Below, piece by piece: positions 19,260 through 27,651 of a stretch of 64,000 nt of DNA; position 1 is the first letter of the stretch; every line of letters begins with the position of its first letter. The DNA lies in assembly GCA_963825635.1 (NCBI GenBank), contig CAWGTU010000003.1, positions 124,001 through 188,000 of the forward strand, read 5' to 3'. Source of the stretch: JAOUEA01 sp963825635. Its GTDB lineage: Bacteria > Actinomycetota > UBA4738 > HRBIN12. The notes below the pieces were generated by a model. The model was not told where the DNA came from. It worked only from the letters and a program-made list of their open reading frames with translations, and did not search any database. Position numbers and translations under genes: made by a program.

Positions 19260-22208
19260 GTGGTCACCACCAGGAACGGAACGGGCATCGTCAAGATCGC
19301 ATCGATCAGCCTCGCCGTGCTGCTGCTCACGGGGGTGGCCGGCTCGCTCGTGATGGGGGCGCGCGCCCGCAGCGCCGCGCTCGAGGACATCGTCACGCAG
19401 GCCAAGGCGATCGCCGACGGCTCGCTCAGCTTGGTGTTCCGCCCCGACGATGTCGACGGCGTCGCCGCCGATGCGCGCGCGGACGCGCTGAGCGATCAGC
19501 TCGGCAGCGTCGTGATCGACCCCAGCGACTTCGACACCGTGACCTTGTGGTCGCCGACCGCCGAGATCCTGTACGCGACCGAGGAAGGCCGCATCGGCAA
19601 CCGGCTCGACGGAGAACGCGACCGCATCCGTGAGGCCCTCCGAGGCGCCCCACAGACGCGGGTCTCCGACGGCGCCGTCTCCGTGATGCTGCCGCTGCGT
19701 TTCGAGTCCGGCGTCGGCGAGCCCGCGACCGTGGAGCTGACGACCTCGGCCGATCCGGTCGAGGCGGCAGGTGCCCCGTGGAGGACGATGGCGCTGTTCA
19801 GCGGTCTCGTGCTCCTCTTCGCGATCGGGCTGGTCGTCTGGATCGTGCGCCGCCCCGACGAGGTCGATCTTCCCCGCCTCGAACAGCAGGGCGTGATCTC
19901 GCCGGCCATGAGGCCCTCAGGGACCCGGCCCGTCGGGGTCCCGGCGCAGGGCATGAAGGAAGAAGGCGACGCCCGACGCATGGCCGAGGATCGTGCCCGC
20001 GCCGCCGAGGAACGCCTGGGTGTGCTCCAGGACCAGTACCGCAAGACCCTCGACGAGCTCCAGGTGGCGCAGAACCGCCTTCGTGAGGCCACGGCGTCGA
20101 ACGGCGACCCCACCTACGAGGAACGGGCGATGCAGGCGGAGCAGCGGGCAGCGATGCTCGAGGACCATGCTCGGAGCGCGGACGAGCGCGCCCGTGCCCT
20201 CGAGGATCGTTCGAGGGAGCTGGAGGGCCGAGCCCGCCTGTTCGAGCGCCAGGCACAGACGACGCAGGCAGAGCTCGACGAGATGAACCGACGCCTGGCG
20301 CAACGACCTCCCGTCACCGACGGCAACGTCGACGAGCGCCTCGACGCCGCCGAGCAGGAGACGATCGGACTCCGGGCCGAGCTCGAAGGAGCCCAGACTC
20401 AGCTCACCTTGATCCGCCGGGAGCTGGAGACGCTGCGTCCGCAGGCCGACCGCGCCCGGGAGCTTCAGGCCGAGCTGGACGCGATCCACATGGAGGCGTC
20501 GCAGGCACGCGAGAGCTCGGCGAGCTCCCGGGCCGAGCTGAGCTCGAAGGCGCAGGAGCTCGATGATCTTCGGGCGGAGGTTCGGGCGCTGCGCGCCGAG
20601 GAGCAGCGCGCGGCGATGCTCCAGGACGAGCTGCGCACGGTCAAGGCCGAGCTCCAGAGCGTCTCGGCCTCGCACCGCGCCGAGCTCGTCGAGCGGGAGG
20701 TCGACCTCGAAGCGAAGGTCCGCGCGACCCGAGAGGAGTTCCAGGCCGAGCTGTCCCGCCTGGAAGCGCGCCACGCCGAGGAGCTCGCGGCGAAGGATGC
20801 CGACATCGCGCAGCGGATCGCCGCCGCCGAGGATGCCACGCAGCAGCGGATCGACGCCGCCGAACGCGAGCTCGAAGCGCGGACGAGCCGGTTCGCCAAC
20901 GCCGAGGAAGAGATCTCGGCCGCCCACGCCGAGGCGAGCCGGCTCGCGAGCGAGCTCACGGTCGTGCGTGCCGAGCTCGACACCACCGTCGCCCAGCTCT
21001 CCTCCCGGTCCGAGGCGCTGCAGCAGGCGACCGAGCGGCTGCAGCAGGTGGAGGGGCAGTCGTCCGACGCCCTCTCACGCCACGAGCGCCTGACCGCCGA
21101 GCTCGAGGCCGCCTCACAGGAGAACGCGGACCTGAACCGTCGCCTCCAGGAGATCGAGGCGCGCCGGCAGCTCGAGCTCGCGGACTCCGAAGGCCGAGCC
21201 GACATCGACGAGATCCTGCGTGTGACCCAGGAACGCCTGGCCGGTCAGACCGAGAAGTTGATCGCCGCCGAGGAGCGGGTGCACGCGCTGGAACGCCAGG
21301 TCGACATCGCGACGACGAAGCTCGACGAGACCGAGAGCGAGCTGCGTCAACAGCAGATGGCCGCGGCCATGCGTCACCTGCGGGGCGAGGACGCCGAGCA
21401 GGGCGATGCCGCGACCGAGGCCGTCGCGGCAGCGGTCAACGCCGGCGACGGCACGCCGATCGAGGACCGCCGCGCGACCTCGCCGTTCGTGAAGGAGCTC
21501 TCGAACGACGCGCGGAAGTCGCTGACCAGGATCCTCGGCATCAGCCAGATCCTCAAGCACAAGAAGGACGGGAAGGAACAGGCCCAGCTGGTGCGTCAGC
21601 TCACCGTCCACACCCGCCGCCTCGAGCACACCGTCGCCGACCTCGCGGACGCTGATCGCCTCGTACGCGGCGAGGTGGAACTCACGGTGCGCAGGACCGA
21701 CCTGGAGCCCCTCGTGAGGCGTGTGGTCGAGGACTCGGGCATCGACGCGGACCACGAGTTGCTGGTCGAGACCGAACGCGTCGTGGTCGCGATCGACCAG
21801 CTGCGCACAGAGCAGATCCTGGCCGGCATGTTGCGGACCTCTGGGGACCGCACGCCCCCGAAGAAGGCGATCACGGTTCGTGTCACGGCGGCGGACGGCG
21901 GCGCCCTCATCACTGTCGAAGATCCCGAGCCCTCGTCCGATGCGTCGCTCAGCCCGCTGGTGACTCGCTTCGCCGAGGTGCAGGGTGGCTGGGCGACGGT
22001 GGAGAGCCGCGAGAACGGCGGATCGTCGTTCAAGGTGTTCCTGCCCGACGGCGCCGGTTCGGATCGGCCTGCGGCAGAGACCCGCCCGGTGACGGAGGCC
22101 ACTCCCGAGGCGTTGCACATCGTCGTCGACGCGGTCGAGCCCAGCTCCAGCGATGCCGGATCGGAGCTGGTGCAGGAGCTGCACCGGCTCTCCACGGCCG
22201 AGGACTGA
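19260..22208 (+). CDS. membrane-anchored coiled-coil histidine pseudokinase
   Basis: A 982-residue protein. A transmembrane helix (about 11-30) is followed by an extracytoplasmic sensor region of Cache-like size (33-172), a second helix (176-197) and then about 470 residues of nearly unbroken coiled coil (231-703, rich in E, R, A, Q). The C-terminal region (739-930) follows the histidine-kinase layout but lacks its catalytic residues. The phosphoacceptor helix reads ELSNDARKSLTRILG with Asn where SHELRTPL has His. The N-box region GMLRTSGDRTPPKKA has no NAxKxT asparagine, and the first G box is VEDPEPSSD. It may act as a scaffold or allosteric signalling partner. GTG start after AGGAG at 19250. 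Confidence 0.75.
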   Translation: MVTTRNGTGIVKIASISLAVLLLTGVAGSLVMGARARSAALEDIVTQAKAIADGSLSLVFRPDDVDGVAADARADALSDQLGSVVIDPSDFDTVTLWSPTAEILYATEEGRIGNRLDGERDRIREALRGAPQTRVSDGAVSVMLPLRFESGVGEPATVELTTSADPVEAAGAPWRTMALFSGLVLLFAIGLVVWIVRRPDEVDLPRLEQQGVISPAMRPSGTRPVGVPAQGMKEEGDARRMAEDRARAAEERLGVLQDQYRKTLDELQVAQNRLREATASNGDPTYEERAMQAEQRAAMLEDHARSADERARALEDRSRELEGRARLFERQAQTTQAELDEMNRRLAQRPPVTDGNVDERLDAAEQETIGLRAELEGAQTQLTLIRRELETLRPQADRARELQAELDAIHMEASQARESSASSRAELSSKAQELDDLRAEVRALRAEEQRAAMLQDELRTVKAELQSVSASHRAELVEREVDLEAKVRATREEFQAELSRLEARHAEELAAKDADIAQRIAAAEDATQQRIDAAERELEARTSRFANAEEEISAAHAEASRLASELTVVRAELDTTVAQLSSRSEALQQATERLQQVEGQSSDALSRHERLTAELEAASQENADLNRRLQEIEARRQLELADSEGRADIDEILRVTQERLAGQTEKLIAAEERVHALERQVDIATTKLDETESELRQQQMAAAMRHLRGEDAEQGDAATEAVAAAVNAGDGTPIEDRRATSPFVKELSNDARKSLTRILGISQILKHKKDGKEQAQLVRQLTVHTRRLEHTVADLADADRLVRGEVELTVRRTDLEPLVRRVVEDSGIDADHELLVETERVVVAIDQLRTEQILAGMLRTSGDRTPPKKAITVRVTAADGGALITVEDPEPSSDASLSPLVTRFAEVQGGWATVESRENGGSSFKVFLPDGAGSDRPAAETRPVTEATPEALHIVVDAVEPSSSDAGSELVQELHRLSTAED

Positions 22209-22285
22209 GCTCCCCGGCGGATCGGCGGGGCGGCGAGGGGGCGCCCCGGCGACCGCTCGGCAGTGAGCCCCGGGATCGCGTCGGG

Positions 22286-23467
22286 TCAGCGCCGGCGCAG
22301 CACGAGGGCGTCGCCCTGACCGCCGCCGCCACAGATCGCCACAGCCCCGAGGTCGACCCCGCGACGGCGCATCTCCATCGCGGCTGTCAGCACGAGGCGC
22401 GCCCCGCTGGCCCCGATCGGGTGGCCGAGCGCCACGGCGCCCCCGTTCACGTTCACGATCGACTCGTCGACGGCGAGCATGCGGCTCGCGTGCAGGGCCA
22501 CCGCCGCGAACGCCTCGTTCACTTCGACGACGCCGATGTCGGAGGCCGTGAGACCTGCCTTCTTGAGCGCCTTCTCGAGCGCGAGGGCGGGCACGGTCTG
22601 CAGCGACGCGTACCGGTCGGCCGACATCCCGAACGCGACGATCTCCGCGATCGGGTCGAGCCCGAGCTGCTCCGCGCGCTGCTCGCTCATCACGACGAGC
22701 GCCGCAGCACCGTCGGAGATCTGTGATGCGTTGCCCGCCGTCACCGTGCCGTCGTCGGTGAACGCGGGTCGCAGCCCTGCGAGGGCTCCGCGGGTCGTGT
22801 CGGCGCGGATGCCCTCGTCACGATCGAACCGCAAGGGATCGCCACGGCGCTGTGGAACCTCGACGGCGACGACCTCGTCGGCCAGTCGTCCCGCTTCCCA
22901 GGCATCGTCGGCTCGGGTATGGGACCGAGCCGCCCACGCGTCCTGGTCCTCGCGGCCGATGCCGAGCTCCGCGTTGATCGCGTCGGTGCCCTCCCCCATG
23001 TGCCGGTCGTCGAAGGCGCACCACAGGCCGTCGTGGATCATCGTGTCGAGCATCGGGGAATGCCCCAATCGAGCCCCCCCGCGGGCCTTGGGCAGCGCGA
23101 AGGGGGCGTTCGTCATCGATTCCATGCCCCCGGCGACCGCGACATCGAGCTCGCCGGCCCGGATCATCTGGTCGGCCATCGCGACCGCCGACGTCCCCGA
23201 CAAGCAGACCTTGTTGATCGTGATGGCAGGGGTCTCGATCGGGATGCCCGCTGCGATCGCCGCCTGCCGAGCGGTGATCTGCCCCTGCCCGGCCTGCAGC
23301 ACGTGGCCCATGATCGTGTACTCGACGGTGTCCGGAGCGACGCCGGCGCGCGAGATCGCCTCCCGGATCGCGATCGCGCCGAGGTCGACCGCCCGCAGTC
23401 CGGCCAGCGCGCCGTTGAACCGCCCGATGGGCGTACGGGCACCCGACACGATGACCGACGTCGTCAT
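22286..23467 (-). CDS. acetyl-CoA C-acetyltransferase (thiolase)
   Basis: Type II thiolase of 393 residues, condensing two acetyl-CoA to acetoacetyl-CoA or running the reverse. The nucleophilic Cys lies in INKVCLSGTSAV (about residue 88), the His in GHPIGASGAR and the second Cys in CGGGGQGDALVL. The start ATG at 23467 sits 7 bases after a minus-strand TACACT -10 box. Its product could feed the 3-hydroxyacyl-CoA dehydrogenase (39751) and the crotonyl-CoA carboxylase/reductase (26322) found elsewhere in the window. It is convergent with the pseudokinase. A beta-oxidation thiolase role cannot be excluded. Confidence 0.9.
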   Translation of the reverse strand: MTTSVIVSGARTPIGRFNGALAGLRAVDLGAIAIREAISRAGVAPDTVEYTIMGHVLQAGQGQITARQAAIAAGIPIETPAITINKVCLSGTSAVAMADQMIRAGELDVAVAGGMESMTNAPFALPKARGGARLGHSPMLDTMIHDGLWCAFDDRHMGEGTDAINAELGIGREDQDAWAARSHTRADDAWEAGRLADEVVAVEVPQRRGDPLRFDRDEGIRADTTRGALAGLRPAFTDDGTVTAGNASQISDGAAALVVMSEQRAEQLGLDPIAEIVAFGMSADRYASLQTVPALALEKALKKAGLTASDIGVVEVNEAFAAVALHASRMLAVDESIVNVNGGAVALGHPIGASGARLVLTAAMEMRRRGVDLGAVAICGGGGQGDALVLRRR

Positions 23468-23474
23468 GCCCTTG

Positions 23475-23480
23475 AGTGTA
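23475..23480 (-). promoter_or_regulatory. -10 element of a leaderless promoter for thiolase
   Basis: Minus-strand TACACT ends 7 bases before the ATG at 23467. Confidence 0.5.
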
Positions 23481-23516
23481 TCCGCCGACCGCACCGGCAC
23501 GGTCGAGAGCGAGCGG

Positions 23517-25340
23517 TCAGGGACGCGTCGCGAGCGCCTTCTCGATCACCTCGAGGATCTCGTCGCGGACGAGCTCGTCCCGGGCGATCAGGGCGTCGCG
23601 CAGGGCAGCGTGCACGTCGGCGTTCAGCTCCAGCACCTCGCGCACGCGTTGGCGCTGCTGCTCGAGGATATCCTCGACCCGCTGGCGGCCTTCCTTGTCG
23701 GCGAGCACCTTGCCGACGAGGTTCGGACCGCCGATCGGCCCGTCGGTGATCGCGTCGAACGAGATCAGCGAACCGGCCATGCCGAAAGACCCCACCATGC
23801 TGGCCGCGAGGGTCGTGGCGTGGGCCAGGTCGGCCGCCGGGCCGGTGCCGGTGTCGCCGATGCAGAGCTCCTCGGCGACCAGGCCGCCCAGGGCGATCGC
23901 GATGCCCGCCTCGATCTCGGAGCGGGTGCGCGTGAAGCGCTCCTCGGAGTCGCCGTGGGCGAGCAGCCCCAGCGACGCCCGGCGCTTGATGATCGAGAGC
24001 ACCTCGAGACGACGGTTCTGCCCGACGAAGTGTGCGACCGTCGCGTGGCCCGCCTCGTGGGTGGCGACGGCCTCGCGATCCTGCTCGGTGTAGACGACCG
24101 GCTGCTTCAGGCCGACCTCCTCGGTGAACTTCGCCTCGAGCACGTCGTCGAAGTTCATGTCGCGCCGCCCCTCGCGCAGCGCGACCAGCAGCCCCTCGTC
24201 GAAGAGGTGCTCGATCATCACGGGCGTGTAGCCGAACGTCTCGTAGGCGATGCGTTCGCGCATCGAGCGATCGTCGAGCTGCTGGTGGTGGCGCTTTCGG
24301 TCGAGGAAGTAGTCGATCAGGTCGAGCCGCCCCTGCTTCGTCGGCACGTCGAAGTAGAGGCGACGGTCGAACCGGCCCGGCCGCACGAGTGCCGGGTCGA
24401 GCGAGTCGCCGCGGTTCGTCGCCGCGATCAACAGGATGTTGTGGTATTCGGACTTGATCGGGGTGAGCTGCCGGTCGCTCGGCAGGTACGCGTTGACCCA
24501 GCCGATCATGCGGGCCCGCAGCCGCTTGCGCAGCGGCGGCTGGTCGAACGACTGCAGCTGGATCAGGAGTTCGTTCACCATCGAGCCGCCGTCACCCCCG
24601 CCCATGAACGCCTCCGTGGCCAACGCCGCGCCGCCGCCGTCGGGCACCGCCTTGCTGACCGCGCCACGCGCCATGCCGATCGCGTCGATCTCCTCGATGA
24701 ACCCGATCGCACCCCCTTCCTTGCGTGCGGCCTTGCGCAGGGCCTTGAAGAACGAGCGGATGCGGTAGGCGGTCATGCCCTGCCACATCGACTGGAACGC
24801 GGGCGCCGAGATGAACAGGAACGGCACGCCCGCCTGCTTGGCCATCGCCTTGGCCAGGTACGTCTTGCCCGTACCGGGCGGTCCCTCGAACAGGATGCCC
24901 CGCCGGGGGGTGCCGCCGAGCTCGTCCTTGAACGTGGCGTAGCCGAGGAAGACGTCGAGCGAGCGCACGACCTCGTCGACCTGGGTGTCGAGACCCTTGA
25001 TGTCGGTGAGGCCCGCCTCCACCTGCTCGGGGTAGACCGTGACGTGCGGCGACTTCCCGTTGATCAGGGGCAGGGCCACCATGATCAACACGGGGATCAG
25101 GATCAGCAGCGGGAACGCCAGGAAGATCCACTGGTCGGGCAAGGACGGCAAGGTGAGCGGGTTCCCGCTCGAGTAACGGCGGAACAGGTACCAGTCCACG
25201 AGGAAGACGATGACGATCGCGCGCACGATCCGCTTGAGCTTCGTCCGCTCTCGCTGACGGAAGACGTCGGCGCGGCCCTTCTGCAGGAGCATCGACCCTT
25301 GCAGCAGGGTCGTCGCGTCGGCCGGTTCCTTGTTCGACAC
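23517..25340 (-). CDS. FtsH-like membrane AAA+ zinc metalloprotease, divergent
   Basis: A 607-residue membrane protease. Two helices (about 38-52 and 71-92) flank only about 18 residues, far shorter than the periplasmic loop of classical FtsH. The AAA+ module has Walker A GPPGTGKT (153-160). Walker B is FIEEIDA (214-220), with Glu216 replacing the usual Asp. About 40 extra residues (roughly 262-300) lie before the AATNRGDSLDPALVRPGRFDRR second-region-of-homology block. The protease domain has HEAGH (428-432) and the third zinc ligand Asp504 (GPAADLAHAT). It starts at a GTG after GAGGAG. Likely membrane-protein quality control, but it is a divergent paralogue rather than the housekeeping FtsH. 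Confidence 0.82.
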   Translation of the reverse strand: MSNKEPADATTLLQGSMLLQKGRADVFRQRERTKLKRIVRAIVIVFLVDWYLFRRYSSGNPLTLPSLPDQWIFLAFPLLILIPVLIMVALPLINGKSPHVTVYPEQVEAGLTDIKGLDTQVDEVVRSLDVFLGYATFKDELGGTPRRGILFEGPPGTGKTYLAKAMAKQAGVPFLFISAPAFQSMWQGMTAYRIRSFFKALRKAARKEGGAIGFIEEIDAIGMARGAVSKAVPDGGGAALATEAFMGGGDGGSMVNELLIQLQSFDQPPLRKRLRARMIGWVNAYLPSDRQLTPIKSEYHNILLIAATNRGDSLDPALVRPGRFDRRLYFDVPTKQGRLDLIDYFLDRKRHHQQLDDRSMRERIAYETFGYTPVMIEHLFDEGLLVALREGRRDMNFDDVLEAKFTEEVGLKQPVVYTEQDREAVATHEAGHATVAHFVGQNRRLEVLSIIKRRASLGLLAHGDSEERFTRTRSEIEAGIAIALGGLVAEELCIGDTGTGPAADLAHATTLAASMVGSFGMAGSLISFDAITDGPIGGPNLVGKVLADKEGRQRVEDILEQQRQRVREVLELNADVHAALRDALIARDELVRDEILEVIEKALATRP

Positions 25341-25499
25341 GGGCAGCTCCTCACGCTCGCGTGGGCTCGGTTCCCCCTCGGTGACTCGATCCGAGGGGTC
25401 AACCCTACGCCGGGCGGCCTCCCCCGGACATCGGTCCTTCGGCCCAGAAGGCCCATCGCAGGTCGTGGCATCGGACCCGGGTCCCAGGACGGAAGCCGT

Positions 25500-25505
25500 T
25501 ACAGT
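25500..25505 (+). promoter_or_regulatory. -10 element of a leaderless promoter for the regulator-epimerase pair
   Basis: TACAGT ends 7 bases before the GTG at 25513. Confidence 0.5.
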
Positions 25506-25512
25506 GCAGCTC

Positions 25513-25908
25513 GTGGCCCGGAAGAAGCATCCGCCGATCAGCGACGACGACCGGGCGGTGATCGGCGCCCTGCTGCGGGAGGTGCGTCGGGCCGCCGGCT
25601 TCCGATCGGCCGAGACCGCCGCGGGCGCGCAGGGGTGCCCCGCGTCGCGACAGACGATCTACGCGTACGAGCGGGGCGGACTGGTGCCGTCGTTGGTGCA
25701 GTTCCTGGAGCTCGTCGAGTTCTACGTGCTGGGTCCCCCTCCGACCCCGGCAACCGGCAGGAAGTCGGGGCCCGACCTGCGTGCCCTCGGCGTGTCCGCC
25801 GTGACGCGTGCGCTCACCCTGTCGGCCTACCACGTGACGGAGGCCCACGACCTGATCGCGCGCATGCAACCCCCGCTCGGTCGCACCGACGACGGACCCC
25901 GGCCGTGA
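25513..25908 (+). CDS. small XRE-like helix-turn-helix protein
   Basis: A 131-residue protein with a Cro/C1-type helix-turn-helix at about residues 15-65: VIGALLREVRRAAGFRSAETAA then CPASRQTIYAYERGGLVPSLVQFLELVEFY. In this fold ASRQTIYAYERG is the recognition helix and following turn. The remaining C-terminal half, helical, has no recognised domain. The GTG start follows a -10 by 7 bases. Its stop overlaps the start of the methylmalonyl-CoA epimerase gene by 4 bases, so it may regulate acyl-CoA genes, which is inference from coupling only. Confidence 0.65.
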   Translation: MARKKHPPISDDDRAVIGALLREVRRAAGFRSAETAAGAQGCPASRQTIYAYERGGLVPSLVQFLELVEFYVLGPPPTPATGRKSGPDLRALGVSAVTRALTLSAYHVTEAHDLIARMQPPLGRTDDGPRP

Positions 25909-26315
25909 CGATCGAGCTCACCGACATCGACCACGTGGGCATCGCCGTGCCCGACCTCGAGGCCGCCGTCGACGAGTACCGGCGCCTGCTCGGCGTCGAG
26001 CCCTCGCATCGAGAGCGCGTCGAGGACCAGGGCGTCGAGGAGGTGCTGTTCGCCGTCGGCTCGTCGTACGTGCAGCTGCTCGGCGCCCTCGGCCCCGACA
26101 CGCCGGTCGGACGATCGCTCGCCTCGCGGGGCCCGGGCCTGCATCACATCGCCTACAGGGTCGACGACGTCGCGGTCGCGCTCACGCACCTGCGCGATGC
26201 CGGCGCCCGGCTGATCGACGACGCCCCACGGCTCGGATCGCGCAACACGCTGATCGCGTTCGTGCACCCGCACTCGATGGGCGGCGTGCTCGTCGAGCTC
26301 GTACAGGAACGCTGA
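25905..26315 (+). CDS. mce: methylmalonyl-CoA epimerase
   Basis: Vicinal-oxygen-chelate enzyme of 136 residues that interconverts (2S)- and (2R)-methylmalonyl-CoA between propionyl-CoA carboxylase and methylmalonyl-CoA mutase. Metal ligands are visible as His in DIDHVGIAV, His in GLHHIAYRV and Glu in GVLVELVQ. Length is typical for the family. The GTG at 25905 overlaps the stop of the regulator gene. It is convergent with crotonyl-CoA carboxylase/reductase, 6 bases away, with no obvious terminator between them. Carboxylase and mutase genes lie at 29899, 55209 and 59610. Confidence 0.92.
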   Translation: MTIELTDIDHVGIAVPDLEAAVDEYRRLLGVEPSHRERVEDQGVEEVLFAVGSSYVQLLGALGPDTPVGRSLASRGPGLHHIAYRVDDVAVALTHLRDAGARLIDDAPRLGSRNTLIAFVHPHSMGGVLVELVQER

Positions 26316-26321
26316 TCCTCG

Positions 26322-27563
26322 CTAGGGCAGGTCGGTGAGGCCCTCCTCCGGGGCATTCACCAGCACGGTGACGTTCCCCTCGGGGAGCGTGCCCTCGCCC
26401 ATCAGCTGGTGCGCGAGTCCGGTCTCCTCGTACGGGAAGACCTTGCCGAGCGTCGTCTGGATCTTGCCGTCGAGCACCAGGTCGTTGAACGCCGCGGCCT
26501 GCTCGTCGTTGAACAGGTGCGAGCCCTGGTAGCGCTTCTGCAGGAACCAGAGGTAGCGCACGTCGACCATCGTGTCGTAGCCCGATGTGCCGGCGCAGAT
26601 CACGACCATGCCGCCTCGGTCCGCCACGAAGATCGACGTCGGGATCGTGTCCTCGCCCGGGTGCTCGAAGACGATCCGGGGGCTCACGCGTTCGCCGAGC
26701 ACGTCCCAGATCGCCTTGCCGAACGCCTTGGCGCCGTCGAACCACGTTTTCCACTCGGGGCTGCTCGAGTGCGGCGGGATGCCCCAGTGGTCGAAGTCCT
26801 TGCGGTTGATGTACCCGACCGCGCCGAGTTGCTTCGCGAACTCGCCCTTCTCCTCGCTGCTGACGACGGCGATCGCGCGCCCGCCGGCGTTCGCGACGAG
26901 CTGCACCGCGAGCGAGCCGAGCCCGCCGCTCGCGCCCCAGACGAGCACCGCGTCGCCCGGCTCGACGGTGTGCGGCGGCCAGCCGAAGAGCATGCGGTAG
27001 GCGGTCGCGCCCGTGAGCGTGGGGGTCGCGGCCTCCTCCCACGTGAGGAAGTCGGCCTTCGGCAGGCACTGGTGGGCCTGCACCTTGCAGAACTGCGCGG
27101 TGCCGCCCCAGCACGTCTCGTAGCCCCACACGCGGAAGGACGCCGCCAGGCCGGGATCCTTGCCCGACTGCACCCACGGGTCGTCGAGGTCCCACTGTCC
27201 GGCGTGAACGACGACGCGATCGCCGACCGCCACGTTCCTCACCTGGTCACCGACCGCGTAGACGATACCGGCCGCGTCGGACCCCACGATGTGGAAGTCG
27301 GTGGGCTCCCCGAAGCGGGCCTGGCCCTTCGTGACGTCGATCGGCTTGCCCCACGCCGCCCAGACGTTGTTGAAGTTCACGCCCGACGCCATGACCATCA
27401 CGAGCGCGTCGTGCGGCCCGAGCTCGGGCACGTCGACGACCTCGTCGAGGATCGCCGTCGTCGGGTCGCCGAAGCGATCGGGTCGCACGAGCTGCGCGTG
27501 CATCTGCGTCGGCACCTCGCCGATCGGCGGGATCTCCCCGATCTCGTACAGGTCCTTGCCCAT
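26322..27563 (-). CDS. ccrA: crotonyl-CoA carboxylase/reductase
   Basis: Medium-chain dehydrogenase of 413 residues converting crotonyl-CoA, CO2 and NADPH to ethylmalonyl-CoA. It matches Ccr rather than plain enoyl reductases. NFNNVWAAWGKP supplies the CO2-pocket Asn, VWGYETCWGG the Glu, and QKRYQGSHLFN the His; VWGASGGLGSLAVQL is the NADPH-binding loop. The N-terminal KDLYEIGEIPPIGEVPTQMHA block is also characteristic. Start ATG at 27563 behind a modest GGAAGGTGTGAG. The dedicated ethylmalonyl-CoA pathway enzymes (ethylmalonyl-CoA mutase, mesaconyl-CoA hydratase) are not in the window, so it may instead supply extender units or take part in acetate or C4 assimilation. Confidence 0.93.
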   Translation of the reverse strand: MGKDLYEIGEIPPIGEVPTQMHAQLVRPDRFGDPTTAILDEVVDVPELGPHDALVMVMASGVNFNNVWAAWGKPIDVTKGQARFGEPTDFHIVGSDAAGIVYAVGDQVRNVAVGDRVVVHAGQWDLDDPWVQSGKDPGLAASFRVWGYETCWGGTAQFCKVQAHQCLPKADFLTWEEAATPTLTGATAYRMLFGWPPHTVEPGDAVLVWGASGGLGSLAVQLVANAGGRAIAVVSSEEKGEFAKQLGAVGYINRKDFDHWGIPPHSSSPEWKTWFDGAKAFGKAIWDVLGERVSPRIVFEHPGEDTIPTSIFVADRGGMVVICAGTSGYDTMVDVRYLWFLQKRYQGSHLFNDEQAAAFNDLVLDGKIQTTLGKVFPYEETGLAHQLMGEGTLPEGNVTVLVNAPEEGLTDLP

Positions 27564-27651
27564 CAGATCTCACACCTTCCACGCGTCGGACGACAGGCCC
27601 GCATGTTATCGACGGCGACGAGGGCCGAGCGCGCGGCCAGGGGAGCCCTGG

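Noticed and set aside
26322..27563. Complete ethylmalonyl-CoA pathway in the window
   Set aside because: Only Ccr and general acyl-CoA enzymes are seen; ethylmalonyl-CoA mutase, mesaconyl-CoA hydratase and the lyase are not here, and the mutase at 59610 fits methylmalonyl-CoA mutase better.
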